61,532 bases of DNA from Lachnospiraceae bacterium (GCA_028696165.1 JAQVHQ010000014.1:1-61532); one strand, 5' to 3'; positions 8,550 through 18,155 are shown, numbered from the stretch's first letter. Program-made: numbers and translations. Notes: generated from the sequence alone by a model not told the origin.

Positions 8550-8561
8550 ATTTGCTCCTTC

Positions 8562-8705
8562 CTAATAGCGAAGCTGTATGCCCTGCTCCTCTATCCATTC
8601 CTCCAGTTCATCAGTTGCCTTTTTATCCCAGTTCTCATCATTTTCTAAATTCTGGTTCTTCTTCATTTCCATTTCTTCATTCTTATTTTCTGTGTCTTTT
8701 TTCAT
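8562..8705 (-). CDS. Small highly charged protein (47 residues), unknown
   Basis: An ATG at 8705 with AAGGAGGA just upstream opens a 47-codon frame. The product begins MKKDTENKNEEMEMKKNQN, is dominated by Lys, Glu, Asp and Asn, and ends EEWIEEQGIQLRY. It has no membrane segment or Cys. The frame lies 15 nt after the SH3 lipoprotein gene and 12 nt before trxA, so it is likely translated from the same transcript. No family recognised. Confidence 0.65.
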   Translation of the reverse strand: MKKDTENKNEEMEMKKNQNLENDENWDKKATDELEEWIEEQGIQLRY

Positions 8706-8720
8706 AATCGTTCCTCCTTA

Positions 8721-9569
8721 TTATTTCGCTTCAAAATACTTTTTATACACATAGCCAGTTTCGCCATTGTATCGTATTTTCAACCAATTACCTTCCTCCG
8801 AAAGAACCGTTACCTTATCTCCCTCTTCCACAGAGCCAATTACATTGGAGTTGCTGCTGCCTGCATCTCTAATATTAGCAGACTGTATGCAGATATAAAT
8901 ATCAACATTCCCACCATCTGCACTTACCGTCTCTGTAGTCGGAATAATCCCCCGATAGCCCGTCTCTGTAACTTTTACGCTATCTACAGATGCCTTTATC
9001 TCACTTTGAATAACCGTATCATCCACATAAGATTTTCCCACAATCTCATATACTTCCACATCAGATTTCATTCCATAAACCACTTCATAGCGAACTTGAT
9101 TTGCAGAAGTAATGGCTATTTCAAAGTAATAAGTCTGCGCATATTCTGTATCTTTAAAATCAGAATCCAACACTTCATATTCTAATTCAATCCCACTTTC
9201 ATTGTCTGTTACACTGGCATTGATGTCTTCTATATAGTTATCTAAATCGTACTCATCTTCCGGCACTTCTTTCGCTTCAGCAAAAGAATCCGTCAAATGT
9301 TCCACGGTAATCATACCCTCATTCGTACCAACAAAGTTACGCTTTCTATCTGTGTCTGCGGTATTTAGCCAGTTTTCATTTGGCAGGTCAATCTGAATAC
9401 TTTCATCATTGGAGACATAGACATTACTCTCTCCATTGTCTGAAGTTACTTCTTCATCCTGTTTCACGCTGGTGTCCTTGTGGTTCATAATAATACTGTC
9501 CAAACCACATCCGCTCAAAAAAGTCAGACAACTTAGTCCAATTAAAACTATTTTCATTTCTTTTTTCAT
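8721..9569 (-). CDS. Lipoprotein with C-terminal bacterial SH3 domain
   Basis: A 282-residue exported lipoprotein. The signal sequence ends in lipobox LSGC at about 18-21. A middle domain of about 150 residues is unrecognised. Residues about 225-282 form an SH3b domain (ANIRDAGSSNSNVIGSV, GNWLKIRYNGETGYVYKKYF), a module that usually binds cell-wall peptides. RBS and ATG at 9569 are clear. It is divergent from the NlpC/P60 hydrolase gene that also carries SH3b domains, suggesting a shared wall context. Confidence 0.8.
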   Translation of the reverse strand: MKKEMKIVLIGLSCLTFLSGCGLDSIIMNHKDTSVKQDEEVTSDNGESNVYVSNDESIQIDLPNENWLNTADTDRKRNFVGTNEGMITVEHLTDSFAEAKEVPEDEYDLDNYIEDINASVTDNESGIELEYEVLDSDFKDTEYAQTYYFEIAITSANQVRYEVVYGMKSDVEVYEIVGKSYVDDTVIQSEIKASVDSVKVTETGYRGIIPTTETVSADGGNVDIYICIQSANIRDAGSSNSNVIGSVEEGDKVTVLSEEGNWLKIRYNGETGYVYKKYFEAK

Positions 9570-9721
9570 TGTATCATCCTTTTTCAGCTTACTATGAATT
9601 TAATCATAGCAGATTTTTTCTTTGGATACAACTAATATCATAAAGTTCCTAATTGATTTCGTTCAGTTTTTACTTATTATATAATATGTTAAATTTAATT
9701 ATGAAATTATTGTGAATAATG

Positions 9722-9751
9722 TTTACAAAATCTGGAAAAAGGTAGTATAAT
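9722..9751 (+). promoter_or_regulatory. Predicted sigma-A promoter of the NlpC/P60 gene
   Basis: TTTACA (9722-9727), 18-nt spacer, TATAAT (9746-9751). It lies about 75 nt upstream of the TTG start at 9825. The remainder of the 9570-9824 divergent intergenic region is AT-rich with no recognisable riboswitch. Confidence 0.65.
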
Positions 9752-9824
9752 AATAAAGATTATAGATTAGTACATTTGCGAAAATAATACAACATTTTGT
9801 TGCAATATAAAGGAGGAGATTTTT

Positions 9825-11762
9825 TTGCATTTCAAAAAAGTATATAAATTGCTCGTCCTGACATTGTCTTTGGCGCTGATTGTTCCTTATTCAGCATATG
9901 CATCAGACAATACCGGGATACCTGCTGTTGTAGAAGGTGACACCAATGTCACTCCAACACCACCAGCAGTTCCAACACCACCAACAGTTCCGACAACGCC
10001 AACTGATTCAGGTAGTTCAACTGGCACTACGAATCCTGGTACTACTGATCCCGGCACTACGGATCCTGGCACCACGGATCCTGGTACTACGGATCCTGGT
10101 ACTACTGATCCTGGCACTACTGATCCTGGCACTACCGATCCTGGTACTACTGATCCCGGCACCACGGATCCTGGTACTACTGATCCTGGCACCACGGATC
10201 CTGGTACTACTGATCCTGGTACCACGGATCCTGGTACTACGGATCCTGGTACTACGGATCCCGGCACCACGGATCCTGGCACTACGGATCCTGGCACCAC
10301 GGACCCTGGCACTACCGATCCCGGCACCACGGATCCTGGTACTACGGACCCATCTGTTCCTGTAACACCGACGCCGCCAGCAGTTCAGCCACCAGCAGCA
10401 ACAACAGATTCTTCTGAAGAAAGTACTACTACACCTAATAATACCTACTCTTCCAATGAGTCTCTGATTTCCAACAACACAATCTACCCGGTTCCTTCTA
10501 TTGAAACCTCTTTCCGTTTTGCTACAGTTGAGAAGGATTATGCTATTTCTAATGTAGATACATTAAACTTCATGGAAAGTCAGGAAGACAATGCTCGAAT
10601 TGTTGGTACCCTTGATAAAGACGGACTTTTATTTATATTAAAAGATATCGATGATACCTGGGTGTATGCAGAATCCGGAGTCGTTCGTGGTTTTGTAAAA
10701 AAAGCTGATTTAATCATGGATACCGACGCAGATGCAAAAGTAGAAGAAACAAAAGAAGAGAATTTCACTTTAGCAACAGCAAGCGTAGATCCTACTGAAA
10801 ATACAGCTTTAACATTTACTAAGACAACTGTTCGTCAGACTGTTATTGATAAAGTATATGCTATATCAACAATTGAAGACTTAAATGTACGTGAAGAGAC
10901 CAATACAGAAGCCCGTGTAATCGGAACACTTCCAAAAGATGCTCTGTGCTACATCATTTCAGATGTGGACAAAGACTGGTACTTCGTAGAGTCAGATGAC
11001 GTACGTGGATTTGTAAAGAAAGAATTATTAACCGTTGGTGAAGAAGCAGATAAGCTGGTAACAGAAACCGGTGAAGAAAATATGACTCTTGCTGCTGAAC
11101 TCATCAAACCAGCAGATAATAAAGCATGTTATTATACCATTACTTCTATTAAAGAAGGTTCCATCTCAAGTGCAATCAGAGAATCCATGATAAATTATGC
11201 ATCTCTGTTCTTAGGAAATCCTTACGTTTGGGGTGGTACAAGCTTAACTAATGGATGTGACTGCTCAGGTTATGTACAGGCTATTTACGCACAGTATGGT
11301 TACAGTCTTCCAAGAACATCTGCAGAACAGTCTCAGTATGGAACTAAGATTGCATACGCAGACGCTGCACCTGGAGATTTAATCTTCTATGCTCGCGGTG
11401 GTACAGTATATCATGTATTGATGTATATCGGAGATGGAAAAGCTATTAATGCGGCTTCCAGCAAAACCGGTATTATCATTTCAGATGTAGATACATCCAA
11501 GGTTGTATGGGCAACACGTATCATCAATGATGCAGATTCTCAGGTAATTGATACTGTAAATGCGAAATCAACCTCAACAACAGCATATGCAGCAGCAACC
11601 TCTGATCAGTATGGCGAAAAGCTTGGAACATTTAAGCTTACTGCATATTGTAACTGTTCTATCTGTTGTGGACAGTGGGCTGATGGTGCAACAGCAAGCG
11701 GAACCTCAGGGACGCACCGTTGCTATGGCCGGTGTTCCATTCGGAACCAAGCTGATTATTAA
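9825..11762 (+). CDS. Secreted NlpC/P60 cell-wall hydrolase with GTTDP repeats and two SH3 domains (frameshifted before its 3D domain)
   Basis: Starts at TTG 9825, 8 nt after AGGAGG. Order: signal peptide (1-26, ...AYA), Pro-rich linker, 22 tandem pentapeptides GTTDP (about 67-176), two SH3b-like domains (about 230-293 and 343-405), and an NlpC/P60 endopeptidase domain (about 440-565) with catalytic Cys in CDCSGYV (about 481) and His in VYHVLMYIG (about 529). A 3D (YocH-like) domain then begins (TAYCNCSICCG...ATASGT), but the frame runs into a premature stop at 11760-11762; the domain's remainder continues in the +1 frame to 11886. Predicted to cut peptidoglycan stem peptides outside the cell. 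Confidence 0.88.
   Translation: MHFKKVYKLLVLTLSLALIVPYSAYASDNTGIPAVVEGDTNVTPTPPAVPTPPTVPTTPTDSGSSTGTTNPGTTDPGTTDPGTTDPGTTDPGTTDPGTTDPGTTDPGTTDPGTTDPGTTDPGTTDPGTTDPGTTDPGTTDPGTTDPGTTDPGTTDPGTTDPGTTDPGTTDPGTTDPSVPVTPTPPAVQPPAATTDSSEESTTTPNNTYSSNESLISNNTIYPVPSIETSFRFATVEKDYAISNVDTLNFMESQEDNARIVGTLDKDGLLFILKDIDDTWVYAESGVVRGFVKKADLIMDTDADAKVEETKEENFTLATASVDPTENTALTFTKTTVRQTVIDKVYAISTIEDLNVREETNTEARVIGTLPKDALCYIISDVDKDWYFVESDDVRGFVKKELLTVGEEADKLVTETGEENMTLAAELIKPADNKACYYTITSIKEGSISSAIRESMINYASLFLGNPYVWGGTSLTNGCDCSGYVQAIYAQYGYSLPRTSAEQSQYGTKIAYADAAPGDLIFYARGGTVYHVLMYIGDGKAINAASSKTGIIISDVDTSKVVWATRIINDADSQVIDTVNAKSTSTTAYAAATSDQYGEKLGTFKLTAYCNCSICCGQWADGATASGTSGTHRCYGRCSIRNQADY
10023..10352 (+). repeat. 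Tandem 15-bp repeat encoding GTTDP, 22 copies
   Basis: Unit GGYACYACKGAYCCY, one GTTNP copy followed by 21 GTTDP copies, in frame. Synonymous third-base differences (GGT/GGC, ACT/ACC/ACG, CCT/CCC) show the copies have diverged while protein sequence is kept, arguing for selection on the peptide. Slippage could change copy number. Confidence 0.95.
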
Positions 11763-11886
11763 CGGAGTCGTATATACTGTCGAAGACCGTGGAACACCTT
11801 ATGGACATGTAGATATCTTCTTCAATGACCATCAGGAGGCAAGCGATTTCGGAGTACAGTACGCAGACGTATACTTAGCCAAATAA
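11709..11886 (+). pseudogene. Out-of-frame C-terminal half of the 3D domain
   Basis: This frame (codon phase one base later than the gene upstream) encodes GRTVAMAGVPFGTKLIING, VEDRGTPYGHVDIFF and ends VYLAK, the expected second half of a 3D domain including its Asp residues. It begins where the upstream frame leaves the family pattern after ASGT (about 11703-11710). One inserted base or two deleted bases would explain it. It may be a sequencing error, a real mutation, or less likely recoding. Confidence 0.8.
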
Positions 11887-11900
11887 ATAAAACATATAAT

Positions 11901-11941
11901 AAAAAACCATCTGAAACTTTAATTGCTTCAGATGGTTTTTT
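11901..11941 (+). terminator. Intrinsic terminator after the NlpC/P60 gene
   Basis: AAAAACCATCTGAA and TTCAGATGGTTTTT form a 14-bp stem with an 11-nt loop and a T tract. It is symmetric enough to work on both strands. Downstream to 12083 nothing else is seen. Confidence 0.85.
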
Positions 11942-12083
11942 ATTATATTAAAACTTCTTTCACATATCCCATAATACTTTTCGGATTCCTAAACAATCTT
12001 TTCGAAAAGACTTGATTTTAAAAAAACCACGAAATTTCATACCGCTATCTTGAATAATCATTTATAATATCAATCCCAAAACT

Positions 12084-12680
12084 TCAGCTAATTCCAACTG
12101 CTTCTTTAGCAAGCTTATCAGCCAATTCATTCCCTTCCACTCCTGAATGTCCCTTTACCTTCTGAAAAGAAATTTGAATCTTCTTTTTAGCCTCCTGCAT
12201 AAATTCATAATACTCTATCGTCCCTGTCTTATTTCGTTTCCATGCCCCCGTAGCCCACATTTCAATCCCCATATAATCATAATATATAACAACCTGAGGA
12301 AGCCCCAGCTCCAAAGCCTTCTTAACAGCAGCCATAGACCCTAAAATTTCTCCAGCCACATTACGCATCTTAGCCATCTCAAGGTCCGTCCCCGAACCTT
12401 GAAGAACATACCGTTTCCCATCACACTCCAAAAATCCTCCAAACCCATAAGTCTTCACCGGAAGATTAAAAGAACCATCCACAAAAGCAAAAGCCGCCTT
12501 CGATTCATCTGTCTTCAACTCCCCCTGCGGGTTCATAAATTTCTCGGCCTCATCACGACTGGGAAAACTCTTATAAACAGCCCCCGGAAATCCATGAATC
12601 ATATCCTTACACACATCCCAAGACTCATAAATTCCAGGAGTCTTCCCCACACGAACCGCATAATATTTCTTCTTCACCAT
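12084..12680 (-). CDS. rnhA: Ribonuclease H1 family protein with N-terminal viroplasmin (RNase H hybrid-binding) domain
   Basis: A 198-residue protein that should cut RNA in RNA-DNA hybrids. Residues 1-50 (KKYYAVRVGKTPGIYESWDVCK... FPGAVYKSFPSRDEAEKFM) form the hybrid-binding domain of eukaryote-type RNase H1. The catalytic domain follows: AFVDGS (first Asp), VAGE (Glu), and a C-terminal KVKGHSGVEGNELADKLA with the conserved His, Asn and Asp. The second catalytic Asp is in VVIYYDYMGIEMW. The ATG at 12680 is preferred over GTG 12684-12686, having GAGAG upstream. Confidence 0.9.
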   Translation of the reverse strand: MVKKKYYAVRVGKTPGIYESWDVCKDMIHGFPGAVYKSFPSRDEAEKFMNPQGELKTDESKAAFAFVDGSFNLPVKTYGFGGFLECDGKRYVLQGSGTDLEMAKMRNVAGEILGSMAAVKKALELGLPQVVIYYDYMGIEMWATGAWKRNKTGTIEYYEFMQEAKKKIQISFQKVKGHSGVEGNELADKLAKEAVGIS

Positions 12681-12948
12681 AAACACACTCTCTCATCTTT
12701 CATACAATTTATCACTCACCACAGTTTACCCAAAGGCAACAACAGCCTAACCCCCAAACACAACATCATAAGCATCACTCAACTCACACCAATAAAAATA
12801 CAGTAAATCCCTTCACAAGTCAAGTAACCGCGCATACCATAGAGTAATAAAGTCTCCTAATTAAAAAATCTAAACAAACTAATTTATTTATATAACATCG
12901 CCAAAGTAAAAAAGTAATATATCTAATTCCAACCTCCGCCAACACACA

Positions 12949-13167
12949 GCATATAGTCAAAGGCGAACGCGGTAAAACAAGATGGAAACACACAGGAACA
13001 ATTCGGTGGGCGCCCTTAGCTTCGGTAAAATCCTCTGTCTACGAAGACTTAGGCGCGAGGTCTCACCCGAGCGTCTTAGTCGTAGTTGACAGATAGTTTA
13101 CCGAAGCGTTGCCCACGTTCCTGTGTGTATCCATCTTGTTTTACCGCGTTCGCCTTTGACTATATGC
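12949..13167. repeat. Long inverted-repeat element downstream of ureD (about 219 bp)
   Basis: The outer 51 bp of each arm match with a single mismatch (from GCATATAGTCAAAGGCGAAC inward to CACACAGGAAC). The inner part pairs through GTGGGC / GCCCAC, TTCGGTAAA / TTTACCGAA and GACTTAGGCGCG / GCGTCTTAGTC. No open frame. A related unit, TTTTACCGCATTCGCC, occurs in the same orientation at 13181-13196 inside the last codons of ureD. Likely a MITE or similar palindromic insertion that may end the urease transcript. The rest of the 12687-13177 gap is AT-rich and unremarkable. Confidence 0.8.
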
Positions 13168-13177
13168 GTCCGCCTTC

Positions 13178-13984
13178 TTATTTTACCGCATTCGCCCCCA
13201 AACTTATTTTAGAAATCCTCTCCCCAATCTCCATAAGTTTCTGAGCCTGCCGCCCCAAAATCTTAACAATATAATCCCCACTATCCAACTGTGAAATCCC
13301 CCCCTGAATCTCCCCATCATTTTTCAAAACATCTCTCACCGCATCCACCCATACGCCATCCTTCTTCCGGTTAATAAAAAGGAAATTTCCCAAATGAGTA
13401 AAACCTTCATAAAATCCAGCCCCTTCCATAGGAAACAACTCCGGAATAAACTTCGTATTATCCTGGAAAATCAACTTTTCTCCATTCATTACACTAAGTT
13501 CCGACAGATACTCCTTATATGCAAACCGTTCCCCTCTGGCACTTCTACCACAGGATATAATTTCATAATACTCAAACTCAGCCGTATCATCCTCCAAACA
13601 CACCTGTGTATGATTTTCAAAAGAACTTTGCGCAAAAGGAATAACCGGAAGTGGATGATAGAAAAACCGACTGCCCGCTGCCACATGAATCTGTGTGGCT
13701 CGCTTAGCAATTCCTTCCTCCATCTTATGAATCTTTTCAAAAGACTGGGACACGAACTCCAAATTACTCCCTGACTGAATATCAAAATGAAATTCCGAAG
13801 AATCCCCAGCCATAATACCTGCCGAAGCGCTGAGGAGCATGACACTGACAGATCCGTCTTTATGTTCAAATGGACTCATAACCTTGTAAGGAGCAGTAAA
13901 ATACACATCACTTAATATAGTTCTGTCATCCTTACTTGAAGCCGTTATACGTAATTCTGATACTTTTCCAAATTGATTTTCCAT
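13178..13984 (-). CDS. ureD: Urease accessory protein UreD
   Basis: A 268-residue UreD/UreH scaffold that binds apo-urease and receives nickel through UreF and UreG. Seen: YFTAPYKVMSPF, ASAGIMAGDSS, QSFEKIHKM, and the FYHPLPVIPFAQSSF block typical of UreD. Its ATG overlaps the ureG stop by one base, so the two are translationally coupled. It is the last gene of the urease operon. The final codons (GANAVK) fall in a repeat unit shared with the adjacent palindromic element, so the C-terminus may have been altered by that insertion. Confidence 0.93.
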   Translation of the reverse strand: MENQFGKVSELRITASSKDDRTILSDVYFTAPYKVMSPFEHKDGSVSVMLLSASAGIMAGDSSEFHFDIQSGSNLEFVSQSFEKIHKMEEGIAKRATQIHVAAGSRFFYHPLPVIPFAQSSFENHTQVCLEDDTAEFEYYEIISCGRSARGERFAYKEYLSELSVMNGEKLIFQDNTKFIPELFPMEGAGFYEGFTHLGNFLFINRKKDGVWVDAVRDVLKNDGEIQGGISQLDSGDYIVKILGRQAQKLMEIGERISKISLGANAVK

Positions 13985-14592
13985 TACACATCCTCTAAAA
14001 GCACATCTGATTTAATCCAGCTAATTACCTTCTCTACGCCATCATTATCTCTGATATTGGTAAATACAAAAGGACGTTCACCGCGCATCTTCCTGGAATC
14101 TCTGTCCATTACTTCTAAACTTGCACCTACATATGGAGCGAGATCTATCTTATTAATTACCAGCAAATCGGAACGTGTAATACCCGGTCCGCCTTTTCTT
14201 GGTATCTTATCTCCTTCAGCCACATCGATTACAAAGATTGTCGCATCTACTAATTCCGGGCTAAAAGTTGCAGACAGGTTATCGCCTCCGCTTTCTATAA
14301 ACAGGAGCTGAATATCCGGATATTTCTCCATCATCTCATCCACAGCTTCCAAATTCATAGAAGCATCTTCGCGGATAGCTGTATGCGGGCATCCTCCCGT
14401 CTCAACTCCAATAATTCTCTCTCTTGGTAAGACGCTGTTCTTACTTAAAAACTCTGCGTCCTCTTTTGTATATATATCATTGGTAATAACCCCAATACTA
14501 TAATCCTGTGCCATTTGTCTGGTCAGACTTTCAATCAAAGCTGTCTTGCCTGAGCCTACTGGTCCGGCAACCCCGATTTTTACATATGACAT
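13984..14592 (-). CDS. ureG: Urease accessory GTPase UreG
   Basis: A 202-residue SIMIBI GTPase that delivers nickel and powers urease activation. Seen: P-loop GPVGSGKT near residue 10, the metal-binding [17 protein letters not shown] (Cys-Pro-His), [17 protein letters not shown], and the guanine-specificity [11 protein letters not shown]. The ATG at 14592 follows AGGAGGAG; the longer in-frame extension upstream overlaps ureF and is rejected. Sits between ureF and ureD. Confidence 0.96.
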   Translation of the reverse strand: MSYVKIGVAGPVGSGKTALIESLTRQMAQDYSIGVITNDIYTKEDAEFLSKNSVLPRERIIGVETGGCPHTAIREDASMNLEAVDEMMEKYPDIQLLFIESGGDNLSATFSPELVDATIFVIDVAEGDKIPRKGGPGITRSDLLVINKIDLAPYVGASLEVMDRDSRKMRGERPFVFTNIRDNDGVEKVISWIKSDVLLEDV

Positions 14593-14614
14593 AATATTTT
14601 CTCCTCCTGTCAAT

Positions 14615-15316
14615 TTATGACATGTATATTCTGGAATATAAATCCTCATGCTGCATACATCTGACATCGAAACCAGGTGCCGATGCAAAGAGCCAGCTCT
14701 CATCGAGCATCTCTACTTTATCTAACAATTCCTCAAATATCTCATAGCATTTATTCAGTATCTTCTGTCCTGAAGTCTGGGATAAAGGAACCGATTTTAC
14801 ACAGTTTGTCACCATAACAGATGTCTGTGCATATAAATAATGTTCCAGCATCTTTAATTTTTCCACCCCTATGGCTGCGCAAAACACACCGTACGCGCAG
14901 GTATGACTGATACTGTAAGCTTTTTGCTGTTTTACATAGTTCAAAAATATATCTGATTCAAACTCAATATCCAATGACGCTAAAGTTTTTACAAACCGGG
15001 AACCAAGTTTTTTTCCGGCCTCCCGAATCTCCCTTGGAGCAATAGATGCTAAAATCTGCTCTTCCAACTTTTTTAGACTTTCTAAATCATTTGCCCTGCT
15101 GTATTCATAAGCTAAGCGCACTGTCAACAGAGAATTATAAAGCATCGACTGATTAAGATAGTTTTTCATATAGGAAGAAGCAGTTTTTTCATCTTTCACA
15201 ATATCCTTTTGAATATAGGTTTCAAGTCCATAGGAATGGGAATATCCTCCGATAGGAAAAAGTGCATCATTGACCTGCAGGAGCAAAAAATCTTTCTGTC
15301 TGTTTTTTCCCGGCAT
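14615..15316 (-). CDS. ureF: Urease accessory protein UreF
   Basis: A 233-residue all-helical UreF, which bridges UreG and UreD and gates GTP use during urease maturation. Seen: [24 protein letters not shown] at the N-terminus, the family signature, and [19 protein letters not shown] near the C-terminus. RBS AGGAGGAG before ATG 15316. Spacing of 17 nt after ureE and 22 nt before ureG shows one operon. Confidence 0.95.
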   Translation of the reverse strand: MPGKNRQKDFLLLQVNDALFPIGGYSHSYGLETYIQKDIVKDEKTASSYMKNYLNQSMLYNSLLTVRLAYEYSRANDLESLKKLEEQILASIAPREIREAGKKLGSRFVKTLASLDIEFESDIFLNYVKQQKAYSISHTCAYGVFCAAIGVEKLKMLEHYLYAQTSVMVTNCVKSVPLSQTSGQKILNKCYEIFEELLDKVEMLDESWLFASAPGFDVRCMQHEDLYSRIYMS

Positions 15317-15333
15317 AATCTCCTCCTGCTGCT

Positions 15334-15807
15334 CTAGTGATGATGATTATTGATTGATGATGAAATTGCTTTATCAAAATCAAATATCACCTGTTTTTTC
15401 TCTACTTCCACACCATGCATTTTCTGCAATTTTTCCATCAGTGGATCATTAATTGGTGTAAAGAATTCATTTCCTTCATTTCCCCAGAACAAAGTCCCGT
15501 GGGTATTTCCAACTTCATAGCATACCTGTGCTATTGCTTTTTCATGATCCGGTTTTATTCTGATAACCATAGCTTCGCAAGCTGGAATCCGAACCGCTAT
15601 CACGCGATTCGAATCCTCATATAAGACATCACCCTGTCTTAACCCTCTTGTAAGTATCTGATTGTCCAAACGAATACCGATTTCTTCACCTGCCTGGGTA
15701 GTCTTTTTATGTATCTTTTTGAAAGCTTCATGCCATTCGATATCTACATAATCAATGGTTCGTTTTTCACCGGAATCTAGTGTTCCTATTACTTTTTCAA
15801 TCAGCAT
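15334..15807 (-). CDS. ureE: Urease accessory nickel metallochaperone UreE
   Basis: A 157-residue UreE, which carries Ni2+ to the UreFGD complex. The N-terminal peptide-binding domain and the C-terminal domain containing YEVGNTHGTLFWGNEG are typical. The C-terminus ends NNHHH, a short His tail that can hold additional metal. ATG 15807 follows AAGGAT at a suitable distance. The gene lies between the urea channel and ureF. Confidence 0.95.
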   Translation of the reverse strand: MLIEKVIGTLDSGEKRTIDYVDIEWHEAFKKIHKKTTQAGEEIGIRLDNQILTRGLRQGDVLYEDSNRVIAVRIPACEAMVIRIKPDHEKAIAQVCYEVGNTHGTLFWGNEGNEFFTPINDPLMEKLQKMHGVEVEKKQVIFDFDKAISSSINNHHH

Positions 15808-15825
15808 CTTTATTGTACATCCTTT

Positions 15826-16332
15826 CTACCACTGTCCCAGAAGCATCAATACGCCCGGAATCCATGCAGTTACAATACCTTCAAATACCTGCAGACATGG
15901 AGTAAATTTACCAAGTTTCTTGCCGAGAATATCTTCCACAAGAGAAGTTCCCCACAGAATTCCCCACAAATACCAGATAACAGCCCAACGAATATCCGGA
16001 GTAATTCCCAAACTTTCAATTCCGATAAATCCTTCAAAAGTTCCAAATATAAAAGCATTGACTGCTACAAAAGTAGAAAACCAGGAAAATGGTTTTGAAT
16101 TCAAATTAAAAATATTATTTACTGCCACAAATAAATAAGTAAAGCAGAATAACAACCCGGTTCCGGCCGCATAATAATTACCCTGAGCCAGGTTTACAAA
16201 GTTAATAAACAACGAGAGTCCACCCGTAAATATATTCATAACTGCAGCTGATTTTGCATCAACATGCGTGAGATTGCAGATACCATTATTAATCAACACA
16301 ATTCCCACGAACAATAAACATACACCTAACAT
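15826..16332 (-). CDS. ureI: Urea channel of the AmiS/UreI family
   Basis: A 168-residue membrane protein with six predicted helices, matching the AmiS/UreI family that lets urea (or short amides) into the cell. Seen: MLGVCLLFVGIVLINNGI at the N-terminus, GLLFCFTYLF, and WYLWGILWG in helix 5, the family signature. ATG 16332 is chosen for AGAGGAGG 7 nt upstream and homologous N-terminus; an earlier in-frame start is possible. Its position between ureC and ureE makes urea uptake the likely role. Confidence 0.9.
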   Translation of the reverse strand: MLGVCLLFVGIVLINNGICNLTHVDAKSAAVMNIFTGGLSLFINFVNLAQGNYYAAGTGLLFCFTYLFVAVNNIFNLNSKPFSWFSTFVAVNAFIFGTFEGFIGIESLGITPDIRWAVIWYLWGILWGTSLVEDILGKKLGKFTPCLQVFEGIVTAWIPGVLMLLGQW

Positions 16333-16419
16333 AGCATGCCTCCTCTTCTTTCTTGCAGGAATATATGACACATCACAGACATATCACATACTCCTGCTGT
16401 ATCTTATCTTACTTCTCTC

Positions 16420-18141
16420 TTAGAATAAACTGTACATCTGAGTCAGCGGAAGTTTCTTAGCCGGTTTTGATGTGAGTTTTTCTCCATCTGCTCTTACTTC
16501 ATAAGTCTCCGGATCAACGGTAATCTCCGGTGTCTTATCATTATAGACCATATCTTTCTTGCCGATATTTCTGCAGTTTTCTACAGGTACTACCGTCTTT
16601 TCCAGACCATAAGCTTCTTTGATACCACCTGCATATGCAGCTTTGGATACAAAGGTCAGACTGCTCTCATACTTTGCTTTACCATGAGCTGCAAACATTG
16701 GTTGATACATCACTGGCTGAGTTGTAGGAATTGATGCATTGGCATCACCCATCTTAGAGGCAATAATCATTCCACCTTTAATAATCATATCCGGTTTTGC
16801 CCCAAAGAAAGCAGGATTCCACAATACCAGGTCAGCAAATTTACCAACTTCAACAGAACCTACGTATTTCGAAATACCATGAGTAATTGCTGGATTGATA
16901 GTATATTTTGCGATATATCTCTTCGCACGGAAGTTATCATTGCCATTCTCTTCATCTTCCGGAAGGAATCCACGCTCTTCTTTCATCTTGCTTGCAGTCT
17001 GCCAGGTTCTTGTGATAACTTCTCCGATACGACCCATAGCCTGAGAGTCAGAACTCATCATACTAAATACACCCATATCGTGTAGAACATCTTCTGCTGC
17101 AATGGTCTCAGGACGAATACGGGAATCTGCAAAAGCGACATCTTCCGGTATCTTTTTATCCAGATGATGACATACCATAAGCATATCTAAATGTTCATCC
17201 AGCGTATTTACTGTAAATGGCATAGTTGGGTTGGTGGAAGAAGGAAGTACATTCGGTGTTGCTGCTGCACGAATGATGTCCGGTGCATGTCCACCGCCTG
17301 CGCCTTCTGTATGATAGGTATGTATGGTTCTTCCTGCGATGGCATCGATGGTATCTTCTACACAGCCGCCTTCATTTAAGGTATCGGTATGAATAGCAAC
17401 CTGAACGTCATACTCGTCTGCTACATTGAGACAATGATTGATAACTGCCGGTGTAGAACCCCAGTCCTCATGAATCTTAAGTCCCATAGCACCGGCTTTT
17501 ACCTGTTCAATTAGCGGAGCTTCATCCGAACAGTTTCCCTTTCCTAAAAATCCGAGATTCATAGGATATTCTTCTGCTGCTTTTAACATCATCTTCAGAT
17601 TCCATGGACCAGGGGTACAGGTCGTTGCATTCGTTCCATCTGCCGGTCCGGTTCCTCCACCGATCATAGTGGTAATACCTGCATACAGCGCACAATCAAT
17701 CTGCTGTGGGCAGATAAAGTGAATATGACTGTCGATACCTCCGGCTGTGATGATAAGTCCTTCACCTGCCAACGCTTCTGTCGATGCGCCTACCGTCATG
17801 CCCGGAGTTACCCCATCCATAATGCATGGATTGCCGGCTTTTCCGATACCTGCAATTTTGCCATTTTTAATACCGATATCAGCTTTTACGATACCTGTAT
17901 AATCTAAGATTAAAGCATTGGTAATTACCAGGTCTAAATCTCCATCTGCACTTGTTGTTTTTACAGACTGTCCCATACCGTCCCGCAGAGTTTTTCCTCC
18001 ACCGAATTTAGCTTCTTCTCCATAGGTTGTATAATCTTTTTCAACTTCAATTACCAATTCTGTATCTGCCAGACGTACTTTATCACCCACTGTAGGTCCA
18101 TACATCATGGCATATTTTTCTCCTGATATCACATTACTCAT
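16420..18141 (-). CDS. ureC: Urease alpha subunit (catalytic)
   Basis: A 573-residue catalytic subunit that hydrolyses urea to ammonia and carbamate at a dinickel centre. Seen: HxH pair in DSHIHFICP (about 136-138), carbamylated Lys in [11 protein letters not shown] (about 220), His in [11 protein letters not shown], the mobile-flap CHHLD (about 322-326), and metal Asp in SSDSQAMGR. All active-site residues are present, so the enzyme should be functional. 14 nt after ureB. Confidence 0.97.
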   Translation of the reverse strand: MSNVISGEKYAMMYGPTVGDKVRLADTELVIEVEKDYTTYGEEAKFGGGKTLRDGMGQSVKTTSADGDLDLVITNALILDYTGIVKADIGIKNGKIAGIGKAGNPCIMDGVTPGMTVGASTEALAGEGLIITAGGIDSHIHFICPQQIDCALYAGITTMIGGGTGPADGTNATTCTPGPWNLKMMLKAAEEYPMNLGFLGKGNCSDEAPLIEQVKAGAMGLKIHEDWGSTPAVINHCLNVADEYDVQVAIHTDTLNEGGCVEDTIDAIAGRTIHTYHTEGAGGGHAPDIIRAAATPNVLPSSTNPTMPFTVNTLDEHLDMLMVCHHLDKKIPEDVAFADSRIRPETIAAEDVLHDMGVFSMMSSDSQAMGRIGEVITRTWQTASKMKEERGFLPEDEENGNDNFRAKRYIAKYTINPAITHGISKYVGSVEVGKFADLVLWNPAFFGAKPDMIIKGGMIIASKMGDANASIPTTQPVMYQPMFAAHGKAKYESSLTFVSKAAYAGGIKEAYGLEKTVVPVENCRNIGKKDMVYNDKTPEITVDPETYEVRADGEKLTSKPAKKLPLTQMYSLF

Positions 18142-18155
18142 ATTGATAAACCTCC

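Noticed and set aside
9570-9824. Possible c-di-AMP riboswitch before the NlpC/P60 gene
   Set aside because: The region is AT-rich without the conserved paired domains; only a plain promoter is visible.
9887-10330. Long minus-strand frame of VPGSV repeats opposite the GTTDP repeats
   Set aside because: It is the mirror of the repeat DNA, with no RBS, and codon differences follow the plus-strand frame.
16879-17085. Plus-strand frames inside ureC and other urease genes
   Set aside because: Shadows of well-supported urease genes on the other strand with no RBS.
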